This document shows, piece after piece, positions 55,305 through 64,000 of a stretch of 64,000 nucleotides of DNA. Origin of the DNA: Rodentibacter heidelbergensis (GTDB taxonomy: Bacteria > Pseudomonadota > Gammaproteobacteria > Enterobacterales > Pasteurellaceae); assembly GCF_002000125.1 (NCBI RefSeq), contig NZ_MLHH01000012.1, forward strand, positions 62,001 to 126,000. Reading direction: 5' to 3'. A model generated the notes under the pieces. The model was not told the origin of the DNA, ran no database searches, and worked only from the letters and a program-made list of their open reading frames with translations. Numbering within the stretch: position 1 is the first letter of the stretch; every line of letters starts with the position of its first letter. Both the position numbers and the translations under genes were made by a program.

Positions 55305-56729
55305 TTAAAGGGCTTTTAAAATATCTTCAACACGCTCTTTCGCATCACCAAAGAGCATTTGGGTATTTTCTTTGAAGAATAATGGATTTTGCACACCCGC
55401 GTATCCCACCGCCATAGAACGTTTGAATACGATAACATTTTGTGCTTTCCACACTTCTAATACCGGCATTCCGGCGATTGGGCTATTTGGATCTTCCATT
55501 GCTGCCGGGTTGACCGTATCGTTTGCACCAATCACTAATACCACATCGGTGTCGGCGAAATCGTCATTGATTTCATCCATTTCAAGCACCACATCATAAG
55601 GCACTTTCGCTTCCGCTAAAAGCACGTTCATATGGCCCGGTAAACGACCTGCAACAGGGTGGATACCAAAACGGACATTCACGCCACGTTCACGCAATTT
55701 TGCCGTAATATCAGCGACCGGATATTGTGCTTGCGCAACCGCCATACCGTATCCCGGTGTGATGATCACAGAACTTGCATTTTTCAATAATTCCGCCACT
55801 TCTTCTGCACTGGTTTCACGGTGTTCACCTTGCTCTTCATCGGAAGATACTTGAACATCATTACCAAAACCGCCTGCGATCACACTGATAAATGAGCGGT
55901 TCATCGCTTTACACATAATATAAGAAAGAATTGCACCGGAAGAGCCGACTAATGCACCGGTTACGATTAAGAGGTCATTGCTCAGCATAAAACCTGCCGC
56001 CGCCGCTGCCCAACCGGAATAAGAGTTAAGCATGGAAACCACCACCGGCATATCCGCCCCACCGATAGAGGCCACTAAATGCCAGCCGAATGCCAGGGCA
56101 ATTGCCGTCATTAACAATACCGGGAAAATATTATCCGGGCTGTTTAAAAATGCCACCATCAATAAAGCAGAAACCACCAATGCCGCTAAATTTAATTTAT
56201 GACGATGAGGTAACATTAAGGCTTTTGAGTTGATTTTACCGCTCAGTTTACCAAATGCCACCACAGAACCGGTAAAGGTGACCGCACCGATAAAGATACC
56301 GAGGAAGACTTCCACATTGTGGATGGTTGCCAACGTTGCTTGCTCTGCAAGGAATTGTGCCTGTTGCACTTCATCCAAACCGTTCGGCATCGTTGGAATA
56401 TCGTGTAAACCGTAGCTGTTAAAGCCCACAAGCACCGCAGCCAAGCCCACAAAGCTATGAAGGATTGCCACAAGTTCCGGCATTTCCGTCATTTCCACTT
56501 TTAAGGCACGTTGAACACCAATCACCCCACCGATAATCATCGCAATGATGATCCAAAGTGTTCCCTCTGAATGAGGCCCGAAAATGGTTGCCACTAAGGC
56601 GATTGTCATCCCGACAATACCAAACCAACAACCTGCTTTCGCCGTTTCATGTTTAGAAAGCCCGGCTAAGCTCATAATGAAAAGTAATGCTGCAACAATA
56701 TACGCAGCCTGTACTAAACCTTCAGACAT
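55305..56729 (-). CDS. pntB: Proton-translocating NAD(P) transhydrogenase subunit beta
   Basis: A 474-residue protein with nine or so N-terminal helices and the soluble NADP-binding domain III at the C-terminus ([50 protein letters not shown]). With PntA it uses the proton gradient to reduce NADP with NADH. It follows pntA after 10 bases. Confidence 0.95.
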   Translation of the reverse strand: MSEGLVQAAYIVAALLFIMSLAGLSKHETAKAGCWFGIVGMTIALVATIFGPHSEGTLWIIIAMIIGGVIGVQRALKVEMTEMPELVAILHSFVGLAAVLVGFNSYGLHDIPTMPNGLDEVQQAQFLAEQATLATIHNVEVFLGIFIGAVTFTGSVVAFGKLSGKINSKALMLPHRHKLNLAALVVSALLMVAFLNSPDNIFPVLLMTAIALAFGWHLVASIGGADMPVVVSMLNSYSGWAAAAAGFMLSNDLLIVTGALVGSSGAILSYIMCKAMNRSFISVIAGGFGNDVQVSSDEEQGEHRETSAEEVAELLKNASSVIITPGYGMAVAQAQYPVADITAKLRERGVNVRFGIHPVAGRLPGHMNVLLAEAKVPYDVVLEMDEINDDFADTDVVLVIGANDTVNPAAMEDPNSPIAGMPVLEVWKAQNVIVFKRSMAVGYAGVQNPLFFKENTQMLFGDAKERVEDILKAL

Positions 56730-56739
56730 TGCGATCTCC

Positions 56740-58278
56740 TTAACCTTTTCTAAACATTGCTAACATACGTTGTGTAACACGGAAACCACCAAAAATATTG
56801 ATGCTTGCCACCAAAATAGCCACAAAGGCTAACACATCGATAAAGAGGTTGCCTGTCGGCTGACGAATTTGTAATAACGCACCGACAATGATGATGCCTG
56901 AAATCGCATTGGTTACCGCCATTAATGGGGTGTGAAGCGCATGGCTAACATTCCAAACCACATAATAGCCCACTACACATGCCAAGACGAACACAGTGAA
57001 ATGCGATAAAAACGCTGCCGGTGCAACAGAAGCAAGCCAGAGGAATAATACACCAACACCTGCCATCACACCGTATTTCACACGAGGATCCATTGGTTTC
57101 GCTTCTTTTTTCTCTGCAACCGGTGTAGCTTTTGCCTCTTGTTTTGGTTGTGCAGACACTTGAATTTGAGCCGGTGGAATTTCTTCTCCATCACGCACCA
57201 CGGTGACACCACGCAATACCACATCATCAAAATCAATATTGATATTACCGTCTTTCTCTTTACATAAGAGTTTCAATAGGTTAACGAGGTTGGTCCCGTA
57301 AAGTTGGGAAGATTGGGTTGGTAAACGGCTTGGGAAATCCGTATAACCAATCACTTTGACTTGATTTTCCGTGGTCACCACTTTACCCGCTTCGGTATAT
57401 TCGCAGTTACCACCGGTTGCCGCAGCCAAATCCACAATCACCGAACCCGGTTTCATGGAATCCACCATTTCTTTGGTGATTAAACGGGGTGCCGGTTTAC
57501 CCGGAATAGCTGCGGTGGTAATGATGATATCCACTTCTTTAGCTTGTTCAGCATAAAGCTCCATCGCACGACGGTTAAACTCATCGGACATCACTTTCGC
57601 ATAGCCATCGCCACTGCCGCCTTCTTCTTTGAAGTCGATTTCTAAGAAGCTGGCGCCCATACTTTGCACTTGCTCTTTCACTTCAGGACGGGAGTCGAAA
57701 GCACGCACAATCGCACCAAGGCTATTGGCCGCACCAATGGCCGCCAAACCTGCCACACCCGCACCAATCACCAACACTTTTGCCGGTGGCACTTTACCTG
57801 CTGCGGTAATTTGTCCGGTGAAGAAGCTGCCAAACTCATGAGCGGCTTCAATCACTGCACGATAACCGGAAATATTTGCCATTGAACTTAACGCATCCAA
57901 CGCCTGTGCACGCGAAATACGCGGTACTGCATCCATCGCAAGCACATTGATTTTCTTCGCCGTTAATTTTTGCATTAACTCAGGATTTTGCGCACGCCAA
58001 ATGAAGCTGACTAAGGTTGCCCCCTCTTTCATTTGTGCAATTTCTTCATCTGTCGGCGGATTCACTTTAAAAATGATATCCGATTGCCAAATCTCTGCTG
58101 CGGTGCCGATTTTTGCCCCCGCCTCGACAAATGCCTGATCCTCAAAACTTGCTTTAAAGCCTGCATCGTGTTCTACGATTACCTCAAAGCCCAATTTCAG
58201 GATTTGTTGAACCGTTTTTGGCGTTGCTGCCACACGGCTTTCATTATCAAGCAGTTCTCTTGGTACACCAATTAACAT
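56740..58278 (-). CDS. pntA: Proton-translocating NAD(P) transhydrogenase subunit alpha
   Basis: A 512-residue subunit: NAD-binding domain I ([38 protein letters not shown]) followed by four C-terminal helices. The frame opens at 58362, but AGAGGAAAAAAGT before ATG 58278 and the family start decide. It begins the pntAB operon. Its NADPH supply supports thioredoxin reductase and biosynthesis. Confidence 0.95.
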   Translation of the reverse strand: MLIGVPRELLDNESRVAATPKTVQQILKLGFEVIVEHDAGFKASFEDQAFVEAGAKIGTAAEIWQSDIIFKVNPPTDEEIAQMKEGATLVSFIWRAQNPELMQKLTAKKINVLAMDAVPRISRAQALDALSSMANISGYRAVIEAAHEFGSFFTGQITAAGKVPPAKVLVIGAGVAGLAAIGAANSLGAIVRAFDSRPEVKEQVQSMGASFLEIDFKEEGGSGDGYAKVMSDEFNRRAMELYAEQAKEVDIIITTAAIPGKPAPRLITKEMVDSMKPGSVIVDLAAATGGNCEYTEAGKVVTTENQVKVIGYTDFPSRLPTQSSQLYGTNLVNLLKLLCKEKDGNINIDFDDVVLRGVTVVRDGEEIPPAQIQVSAQPKQEAKATPVAEKKEAKPMDPRVKYGVMAGVGVLFLWLASVAPAAFLSHFTVFVLACVVGYYVVWNVSHALHTPLMAVTNAISGIIIVGALLQIRQPTGNLFIDVLAFVAILVASINIFGGFRVTQRMLAMFRKG

Positions 58279-58500
58279 ACTTTTTTCCTCTGTTTGATGA
58301 TTGGGTTGATGATTGCGTAGAATGAACTTGCATCCATTCTTCCTGTAAATGACAAAAGTCAAACGGCGTTAAATGTATCATTGTTCGATAAAAATGCGGT
58401 AGATTTTTTTCAGTGTTTTTACAAGATATTGTGATAGGAATGATAAAAATAAAAAAGTGCGGTCAATTTTTAGCGAATTTTCATCACCACTAACGCACCA

Positions 58501-59349
58501 TTATTCAAACGCCAATTCCACCCAAATCGGAGAATGATCGGAGGAGGTCACATTTTCTGTGCTTGAGGCCGTTACATTCATCCCCCTTACAAAAACAAAA
58601 TCAAGGGGATAATGGAAAAAACGCCGCCGCTTATCGGGTGAAAAAAACACTTCTTTCAATCCTGATTGTGTGATAAAGCGATTTAAAATCTGCTTTCGCT
58701 CCCCATTCCACGCATTAAAATCGCCCGCCAAAATGACCGCACTTTTGCCTGATGGGATAAGGGAAAAAATCTGCTCAAGCTGTGCTTGATAGGCCTGCGG
58801 TGTCCATTCAAAATTGATCAAATGCGCATTTAGCACGATCAATTCTTCCCCATTATCTAAAGGGAAATTCATCATACTTGCCACCTTAGGGATAACAATC
58901 CAAGGCTCTGGCTGAGCAATGCCACAATAACGCTGCGGTATCCAATGGGAAAAAGTTTTCACCCCTGAAGCACGCCCCTGATAAGCAAAGGCAGAAACCA
59001 AAAGTGCAGTGGAAAATGAAGATAAATGTTGTTCTGCCGTAGCCTCTTGCAAAAGGACAAAATCCTGATCTTGTGCAAAACTGACCAAATCTTTTTGCCA
59101 ACCGTTATCCTCCCCTTTATGAATATTCCAGCTCAGTAAACGAAGAGGCTTTTTTTCTAAAACCGGCACCGGCATTGGATGGGTAAAACATTGCCCGTCT
59201 ATTTGCTTAAATGCCGTTTTATCTTGGCTTTCCAAGATCATTTGAATAGGGTGAAAGAGATGAAATTGATTAATCGTCTTCACCCCGACTATCCCCACCA
59301 ACAAAAACAAAATCATCAAAAATAGCTGTTTTTTCTTCATCATATTCAT
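58501..59349 (-). CDS. Membrane-anchored endonuclease/exonuclease/phosphatase-family protein
   Basis: A 282-residue EEP-fold protein like YafD: N-terminal membrane helix (LFLMILFLLVGIVGV), then LLSWNIHKGE, DFVLLQEA, ILAGDFNAWNGER and SDHSPIWVEL, which carry the catalytic Asn, Glu, Asp and His. The active domain would face the periplasm. Substrate unknown: nucleic acid or a phosphate ester. Confidence 0.85.
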   Translation of the reverse strand: MNMMKKKQLFLMILFLLVGIVGVKTINQFHLFHPIQMILESQDKTAFKQIDGQCFTHPMPVPVLEKKPLRLLSWNIHKGEDNGWQKDLVSFAQDQDFVLLQEATAEQHLSSFSTALLVSAFAYQGRASGVKTFSHWIPQRYCGIAQPEPWIVIPKVASMMNFPLDNGEELIVLNAHLINFEWTPQAYQAQLEQIFSLIPSGKSAVILAGDFNAWNGERKQILNRFITQSGLKEVFFSPDKRRRFFHYPLDFVFVRGMNVTASSTENVTSSDHSPIWVELAFE

Positions 59350-59514
59350 TTCTCTTAAGCTAAATCTTATCGATCATAACAGCTTAGTGATGCGAAACAA
59401 TCACTTAATGCGTGATTTCCCATTCATTGAGAGAAAAGGGCATTTTCCTTTATCAATTTACAAGTTCATAAAAACACCCTGTCCATATTTTCCCACTTTT
59501 TTACATTATTAATA

Positions 59515-59533
59515 TTTGATAATAATTATCATT
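59515..59533 (+). promoter_or_regulatory. Fur-box-like palindrome upstream of yfeA
   Basis: TGATAATAATTATCA (59517-59531) is a near-perfect palindrome resembling the GATAAT repeats of Fur boxes. It ends about 60 bases before the yfeA start, among the likely promoter elements. Confidence 0.75.
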
Positions 59534-59591
59534 TGAAATAATGGAAAATTGTTGTATGATAAACACCCATTTTTTAAAAGGAGATTATTCT

Positions 59592-60476
59592 ATGCGTATC
59601 ATCATGACAATTTGCCTACTTTTAGGCACATTATTAAGCTTGCCAAGCAATGCAAAATTTAAGGTCATTACCACATTTACCATTATTCAAGACATTGCCC
59701 AAAATGTTGCCGGTGAAGCCGCTTTAGTGGAATCCATTACAAAACCGGGGGCGGAAATCCACGATTATGAGCCTACCCCAAAAGATATTGTCAAAGCCCA
59801 ATCTGCCGATTTAATTTTATGGAACGGGTTAAATCTTGAACGTTGGTTTGAACGTTTTTTCCAAAATCTACATAAAGATACCCCCTCTGTGATTGTAACC
59901 GAAGGTATCCAACCACTCTCTATTTTTGAAGGGCCTTACCAAGGTTTGCCTAATCCTCATGCTTGGATGTCACCGACCAATGCGTTGATTTATGTAGAAA
60001 ATATTAAACAAGCTTTCATCAAATACGATCCGCAAAATGCCGAGATTTATCGTCAAAATGCACAAACCTATATCCAAAAAATCCAAGCCCTCGATCAACC
60101 GCTACGAGAAAAACTCGCTAACGTTCCCGAACAACAACGTTGGTTAGCCACAAGTGAAGGGGCATTTAGTTATTTGGCGAAAGATTACGGTTTTAAAGAA
60201 GTCTATTTATGGCCAATCAATGCCGAACAACAAGGCTCACCACAGCAGGTCCGCAAGATGATCAATTTAGTTCGCCAACATCAAATCCCTGTCGTTTTTA
60301 GCGAAAGTACGATTTCACCCAAACCCGCACAGCAAGTAGCGAAAGAAAGCGGCGCAAAATATGGCGGTGTGCTTTATGTGGATTCCCTTTCAACCACAAA
60401 AGGCCCGGTTCCTACCTATATTGATTTATTAAATACAACGGTTTCCACCATCGCAAAAGGATTTGAAAAAGAATGA
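59592..60476 (+). CDS. yfeA: Metal-binding lipoprotein-like periplasmic protein of an Mn/Fe/Zn ABC importer
   Basis: A 294-residue cluster-9 solute-binding protein. Signal peptide to about residue 24, then [19 protein letters not shown]; metal ligands are seen in [11 protein letters not shown] (His), PNPHAWMSP (His), [14 protein letters not shown] (Glu) and LYVDSLS (Asp), the set of YfeA/SitA-type proteins. AAAGGAGATTATTCT before ATG 59592 fixes the start. The Fur-box upstream suggests repression by iron. Confidence 0.92.
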   Translation: MRIIMTICLLLGTLLSLPSNAKFKVITTFTIIQDIAQNVAGEAALVESITKPGAEIHDYEPTPKDIVKAQSADLILWNGLNLERWFERFFQNLHKDTPSVIVTEGIQPLSIFEGPYQGLPNPHAWMSPTNALIYVENIKQAFIKYDPQNAEIYRQNAQTYIQKIQALDQPLREKLANVPEQQRWLATSEGAFSYLAKDYGFKEVYLWPINAEQQGSPQQVRKMINLVRQHQIPVVFSESTISPKPAQQVAKESGAKYGGVLYVDSLSTTKGPVPTYIDLLNTTVSTIAKGFEKE

Positions 60477-61396
60477 ACATCACGCCCCACACCACAATAC
60501 AAGTTGAAAATGTGACCGTTCGTTATAACAACGGCCATACTGCCATTAACGATGTGTCTTTTCATTTACAAGGCGGCACAACCTGTGCTTTAGTCGGCGT
60601 AAACGGTAGCGGTAAATCAACCTTATTTAAAAGTTTAATGGGATTAGTTAAGCCTCAACAAGGACAGATTAAACTCTGTGATTTGCCTATCAACCAAGCA
60701 CTAAAACAAAATCTCATTGCCTATGTGCCACAAACCGAAGAAGTCGATTGGCAGTTTCCGGTTTCAGTTTATGATGTGGTGATGATGGGGCGTTATGGCT
60801 ATATGAATTTTTTAAGGAAACCAAAACCGGAGGATAAACAACAAGTCCAACAGGCAATGCACAGAGTGTCTATCGCACATCTTGCCGAGCGCCAAATCGG
60901 CGAATTGTCAGGTGGGCAAAAGAAACGTGTCTTTTTGGCTCGGGCTCTCGCCCAACAAAGTCAAATTATTTTATTAGATGAGCCTTTTACCGGTGTGGAT
61001 GTTCAAACGGAAAATGCCATTATGGATTTACTCTCCGAACTACGCAATGAGGGGCATTTAATCCTCGTATCCACGCATAATTTAGGCACAATTCCTGATT
61101 ATTGCAATCAAGTCGTGATGCTTAATCGCACCGTCCTCGCCGTTGGCGAAACACAAACGACCTTTACCCAACAAAATTTAGAGCGAACATTTGGTGGGGT
61201 ATTACGCCATATCAAATTACAAAGTAGCGATTTACATGAAGATGAAGACCGCCGTGCGGTAACGGTCATCACCGATGATGAATTGCCTGCCGTGTTCTAC
61301 GGTCAAACCAAAAATGATCCGCCGGCACCAACAATCAAACCTTGTTGTGGCGAAGCCGATTGTGAAAATGCGAAAGCACGGGATAAAAACGGATGA
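60473..61396 (+). CDS. yfeB: Mn/Fe ABC importer ATPase
   Basis: A 307-residue ATPase: Walker [10 protein letters not shown], signature [17 protein letters not shown], Walker [13 protein letters not shown]-terminal extension contains CCGEADC, cysteines possibly sensing or binding metal. Starts inside the yfeA stop and overlaps yfeC by 4 bases. Confidence 0.94.
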   Translation: MNITPHTTIQVENVTVRYNNGHTAINDVSFHLQGGTTCALVGVNGSGKSTLFKSLMGLVKPQQGQIKLCDLPINQALKQNLIAYVPQTEEVDWQFPVSVYDVVMMGRYGYMNFLRKPKPEDKQQVQQAMHRVSIAHLAERQIGELSGGQKKRVFLARALAQQSQIILLDEPFTGVDVQTENAIMDLLSELRNEGHLILVSTHNLGTIPDYCNQVVMLNRTVLAVGETQTTFTQQNLERTFGGVLRHIKLQSSDLHEDEDRRAVTVITDDELPAVFYGQTKNDPPAPTIKPCCGEADCENAKARDKNG

Positions 61397-62250
61397 TTGA
61401 ATTATTACTTGAACCCTTCAGCTATGACTATATGTTGAAGGCATTATTGCTCAGTGCGGCAGTCGGCGGAATTTGTGCCTTTTTATCCGCTTATCTCATG
61501 TTAAAAGGCTGGTCATTAATTGGTGATGCCCTTTCCCATTCGGTCGTTCCCGGTGTGGCGATTGCTTATTCCCTCTCCCTTCCCTATGCCTTAGGCGCAT
61601 TTTTTTCCGGTATTTTGGCCGCACTTTCTATACTTTGGATAAAATCCGTTTCCAAATTACGGGAAGATGCGATCATTGGCTTTATTTTTACTACCTTTTT
61701 TGCCCTCGGATTACTGATTATTTCACTCAATCCCACATCAATTAATGTACAAGAAATTATCTTAGGTAATATTTTAGGCATTGCCGATGAAGATATGCTC
61801 CAAATGGGGATCATTGTTGCCGTTTGCCTAAGTTTTATGCTGATCTTTTGGAAAGATCTCTTATTGGTATTTTTTGATGAAACCCATGCCGTTTCGGTGG
61901 GATTGCAACCGGTTTACTATAAAGTACTCTTTTTCACATTACTCAGCGCTTGTGTCGTTGCTGCATTACAAACTGTTGGCGCTATTTTGGTTATCGCCAT
62001 GGTGATTACCCCGGGGGCTACCGCTTATCTTTTAACGGATCGCTTTAAAACCTTAGCTTTAATAGCCGTTTCTCTTGGCATCAGCACTAGTGTATTAGGG
62101 GTTTATCTCAGTTACTATTTAGATGGCGCAACCGGTGGCATTATCGTGTGTTTTCAGACTGCACTTTTCTTACTCGCTTTTTTCTTTTCCCCTAAATATG
62201 GACTCATTAGTCAGAAGTTGCTGACAAAAAAGGAGCAAACGAATGAATAA
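61393..62250 (+). CDS. yfeC: Mn/Fe ABC importer permease
   Basis: A 285-residue ABC-3 family permease, about eight or nine helices, with [21 protein letters not shown] and [18 protein letters not shown]. It forms the channel with YfeD. Overlaps on both sides (4 and 8 bases) show tight coupling. Confidence 0.94.
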   Translation: MIELLLEPFSYDYMLKALLLSAAVGGICAFLSAYLMLKGWSLIGDALSHSVVPGVAIAYSLSLPYALGAFFSGILAALSILWIKSVSKLREDAIIGFIFTTFFALGLLIISLNPTSINVQEIILGNILGIADEDMLQMGIIVAVCLSFMLIFWKDLLLVFFDETHAVSVGLQPVYYKVLFFTLLSACVVAALQTVGAILVIAMVITPGATAYLLTDRFKTLALIAVSLGISTSVLGVYLSYYLDGATGGIIVCFQTALFLLAFFFSPKYGLISQKLLTKKEQTNE

Positions 62251-63073
62251 TCTACTCAATTGGTTTGCCGAACCGTTCCAATACCCATTTATGCAGCATG
62301 CCCTCGCCACCGCCCTCATTGTTGCGGTGATTTGTGCCATTTTATCTTGTTATTTAGTACTAAAAGGCTGGGCGCTGATGGGCGATGCGATTTCTCATGC
62401 GGTGCTTCCCGGCATTGTGGTCGCCTTTCTGTTAGGCATTCCCTTAACAATTGGGGCGTTTTGTGCCGGTCTTATCTGCTCTCTCAGTGTGGGTTATTTA
62501 AAAGAAAACAGCCGAATTAAAGAAGATACAGCAATGGGTATCGTTTTCTCAGGCATGTTTGCCCTCGGCATTGTGATGTTTACCAAAATTGAAACGGATC
62601 AACATCTCTCTCATATTTTATTTGGTAATTTATTAGGGGTGAGTTTGAGCGAAGTGCTCCAAACCTTATTCATTTCTGCGACTATTTTTATCGTAGTGAT
62701 ATTAAAAAGACGAGATTTTTTACTCTACTGTTTTGATCTAAGCCACACCCGGGTCGCCGGGCTTTCCCCTAAAATACTCCATTACGGACTGCTGATTTTA
62801 CTGGCACTGACGATTATCAGCGCCATGCAGGTGGTTGGGGTCATTCTTGTGGTTGCGATGTTGATTTCACCGGGGATCACCGCTTATGTCCTCAGTAAAC
62901 GTTTTGATACGATGTTGCTGATTGCCATATCGGTTTCAGTCAGCACAAGTATTATCGGCACGATCATTAGCTATCATATTGATGCCTCAACCGGCCCTTG
63001 TATCATTTTATTACAAGCCGTCCTTTTTCTACTGGCGTTAGGTTACACCCGTCTCAAAAATAAGAAAGTTTAA
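62243..63073 (+). CDS. yfeD: Mn/Fe ABC importer permease, second
   Basis: A 276-residue ABC-3 permease, a paralogue of YfeC with the same ALMGDAISHAVLPGIVVA and VILVVAMLISPGITAYVL motifs. Last gene of yfeABCD; an inverted uptake-sequence terminator follows. Confidence 0.94.
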   Translation: MNNLLNWFAEPFQYPFMQHALATALIVAVICAILSCYLVLKGWALMGDAISHAVLPGIVVAFLLGIPLTIGAFCAGLICSLSVGYLKENSRIKEDTAMGIVFSGMFALGIVMFTKIETDQHLSHILFGNLLGVSLSEVLQTLFISATIFIVVILKRRDFLLYCFDLSHTRVAGLSPKILHYGLLILLALTIISAMQVVGVILVVAMLISPGITAYVLSKRFDTMLLIAISVSVSTSIIGTIISYHIDASTGPCIILLQAVLFLLALGYTRLKNKKV

Positions 63074-63085
63074 CATTCATCACAT

Positions 63086-63126
63086 AAAAGTGCGGTCGGA
63101 AAACAGAAAGTTTTATGACCGCACTT
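63086..63126. terminator. Inverted uptake-sequence terminator after yfeD
   Basis: AAAGTGCGGTC and GACCGCACTT are inverted, 14 bases apart, between yfeD and the convergent sulfatase-fold gene. Confidence 0.75.
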
Positions 63127-63165
63127 GCACGTTATCATCACTTATTTCGCTGAGAAAAAAGGCTT

Positions 63166-64000
63166 TCACGGCCTTTTTTCTGGTTTATCCCCCAATTGAT
63201 ACAATCGGTTTTTATATAAATAACTTCCAAGCAATGCGTATGCCAAAGCCTCTTTTTTCATTTCTTCCGGCACGGCTTTTTCTGTAAGGATTGCTTTGGT
63301 TTTGTCGTAATAATAACCCTGAGCCGCCTTATTCGGCATTTGGATCACCACATCGCCGTTACCTTTCATTAAGGCTTGGGTTTGATCAAATTGCATAATG
63401 GCACGATCAGGATCAACATTTTTCGTTAAATCAAACCCGATCATCGGGTAATTTCCCTGTCCGCCTGCTAGAGAAAGCAAAGTTGTCGGGATATCAATTT
63501 GGCTCACCAAACGGCTATCACGGCGTGGCTCAATGCCCTCCCCTAAGATTAATGCCGGAATATGAAAATGCTTAATTGGCATTAATTGCGCACCGGCAAC
63601 CCGTGAATCATGATCAGCAATCACCAAGAAAATGGTGTCTTTCCAATAATTCGATTTTTTCGCTAATTCAAAAAAATGTCCGATCGCATAATCGGCATAT
63701 TTCGCCGTATTATTTCTTGTGGCTTTAGGCTGTTCATAGAGTTCGATTTTGCCGTCCGGAAATTCAAAAGGATCGTGATTACTTGAGCTAAACACAAGGC
63801 TGAAGAAAGGTTTTCCTTCATTATGTAATTTGCTGAAGGTTTCATGAGCTTTATCAAATAAATCTTCGTCACTCACACCCCAAGTGGCGGTGAATTTGGG
63901 ATTTTTATAATCCTGTTGGTCAATAATGGTTTTAAACCCATTGCCATAGAAGAACCCTGCCATATTATCAAAGTGCTTTTCGCCGCCATAAATAAAGGAG
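63166..64000 (-). CDS. LtaS-type sulfatase-fold membrane enzyme, C-terminal part (runs off the right edge)
   Basis: The frame enters from base 64000 (SFIYGGEKHFDNM precedes the first internal Met at 63963) and ends at 63166, giving the last 277 residues. It has alkaline-phosphatase-fold motifs: FFSLVFSSSNHDPFEFP with the metal-binding His, FLVIADHDSRVAG (Asp-His) and KHFHIPALILG (His). Family members transfer phosphoglycerol or phosphoethanolamine groups to envelope glycans; the substrate here is not known. The membrane part lies outside the window. Confidence 0.85.
   Translation of the reverse strand, partial: SFIYGGEKHFDNMAGFFYGNGFKTIIDQQDYKNPKFTATWGVSDEDLFDKAHETFSKLHNEGKPFFSLVFSSSNHDPFEFPDGKIELYEQPKATRNNTAKYADYAIGHFFELAKKSNYWKDTIFLVIADHDSRVAGAQLMPIKHFHIPALILGEGIEPRRDSRLVSQIDIPTTLLSLAGGQGNYPMIGFDLTKNVDPDRAIMQFDQTQALMKGNGDVVIQMPNKAAQGYYYDKTKAILTEKAVPEEMKKEALAYALLGSYLYKNRLYQLGDKPEKRP

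Overview
The window reads as a chromosome segment of a Pasteurellaceae bacterium of the Haemophilus/Aggregatibacter branch; the species cannot be fixed from the sequence alone. The main evidence is dozens of copies of the DNA-uptake core AAGTGCGGT (and its complement) spread over genes and gaps, AT-rich DNA, and two gene blocks whose order I recall from Haemophilus influenzae (grxD, ompA, ydiJ, thioesterase, hemH, cnoX, trxB, cydDC, nrdG; and afu, udk, dcd, asmA-like, sotB).

Layout. 1-2200 is a decayed patch: an edge-truncated unknown ORF, an ada-like gene with an internal stop and a Cys-to-Ser active-site change, an alkB stump fused to transposase debris, then an unassigned gap. Four tRNA genes (Gly, Cys, Leu, Lys) follow on the minus strand. 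2846-10752 holds metB, ldhA, trxA and the proline genes putA and putP. 10797-15180 is bioB-thiQPB read leftward behind a TPP riboswitch. 15293-18730 holds grxD, a TPM/TPM/lemA set and ompA. 19142-25048 is ydiJ, a frameshifted IS481-type element, a thioesterase and hemH. 25079-29365 holds selD, encoded with an in-frame UGA (selenocysteine) and a SECIS-like hairpin, and the gluconate genes gntR, gntK and gntP with two operator palindromes and two CRP-type sites. 29456-35702 is cnoX, trxB, cydD, cydC, the 4.5S RNA and nrdG.

35697-38752 carries a family-2 glycosyltransferase and a SpecificRecomb-family membrane protein. 39002-43349 is afuCBA, an ABC importer with a CRP-type site in front. 43514-47123 is udk, dcd, an AsmA-like gene and sotB. 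47193-49302 is an accessory patch: three small unknown genes and a PIN-toxin/antitoxin pair. 49506-50894 is a DASS anion transporter. 50982-54535 is the nickel/cobalt importer nikKLMQO with a divergent MerR regulator. A RelB/YafQ-type pair, pntAB, an EEP-family phosphatase/nuclease, the yfeABCD metal importer behind a Fur-box-like palindrome, and the C-terminal part of an LtaS-type sulfatase-fold protein complete the window.

Recurring themes are redox balance (trxA, trxB, cnoX, cydDC, pntAB, grxD), scavenging of vitamins, metals and sugars by ABC importers, and inverted pairs of uptake sequences used as terminators. The most unusual stretches are the ada/alkB wreck, the three-gene AT-rich cassette at 47193-48345, and the placement of uptake sequences in one reading frame inside several signal peptides.
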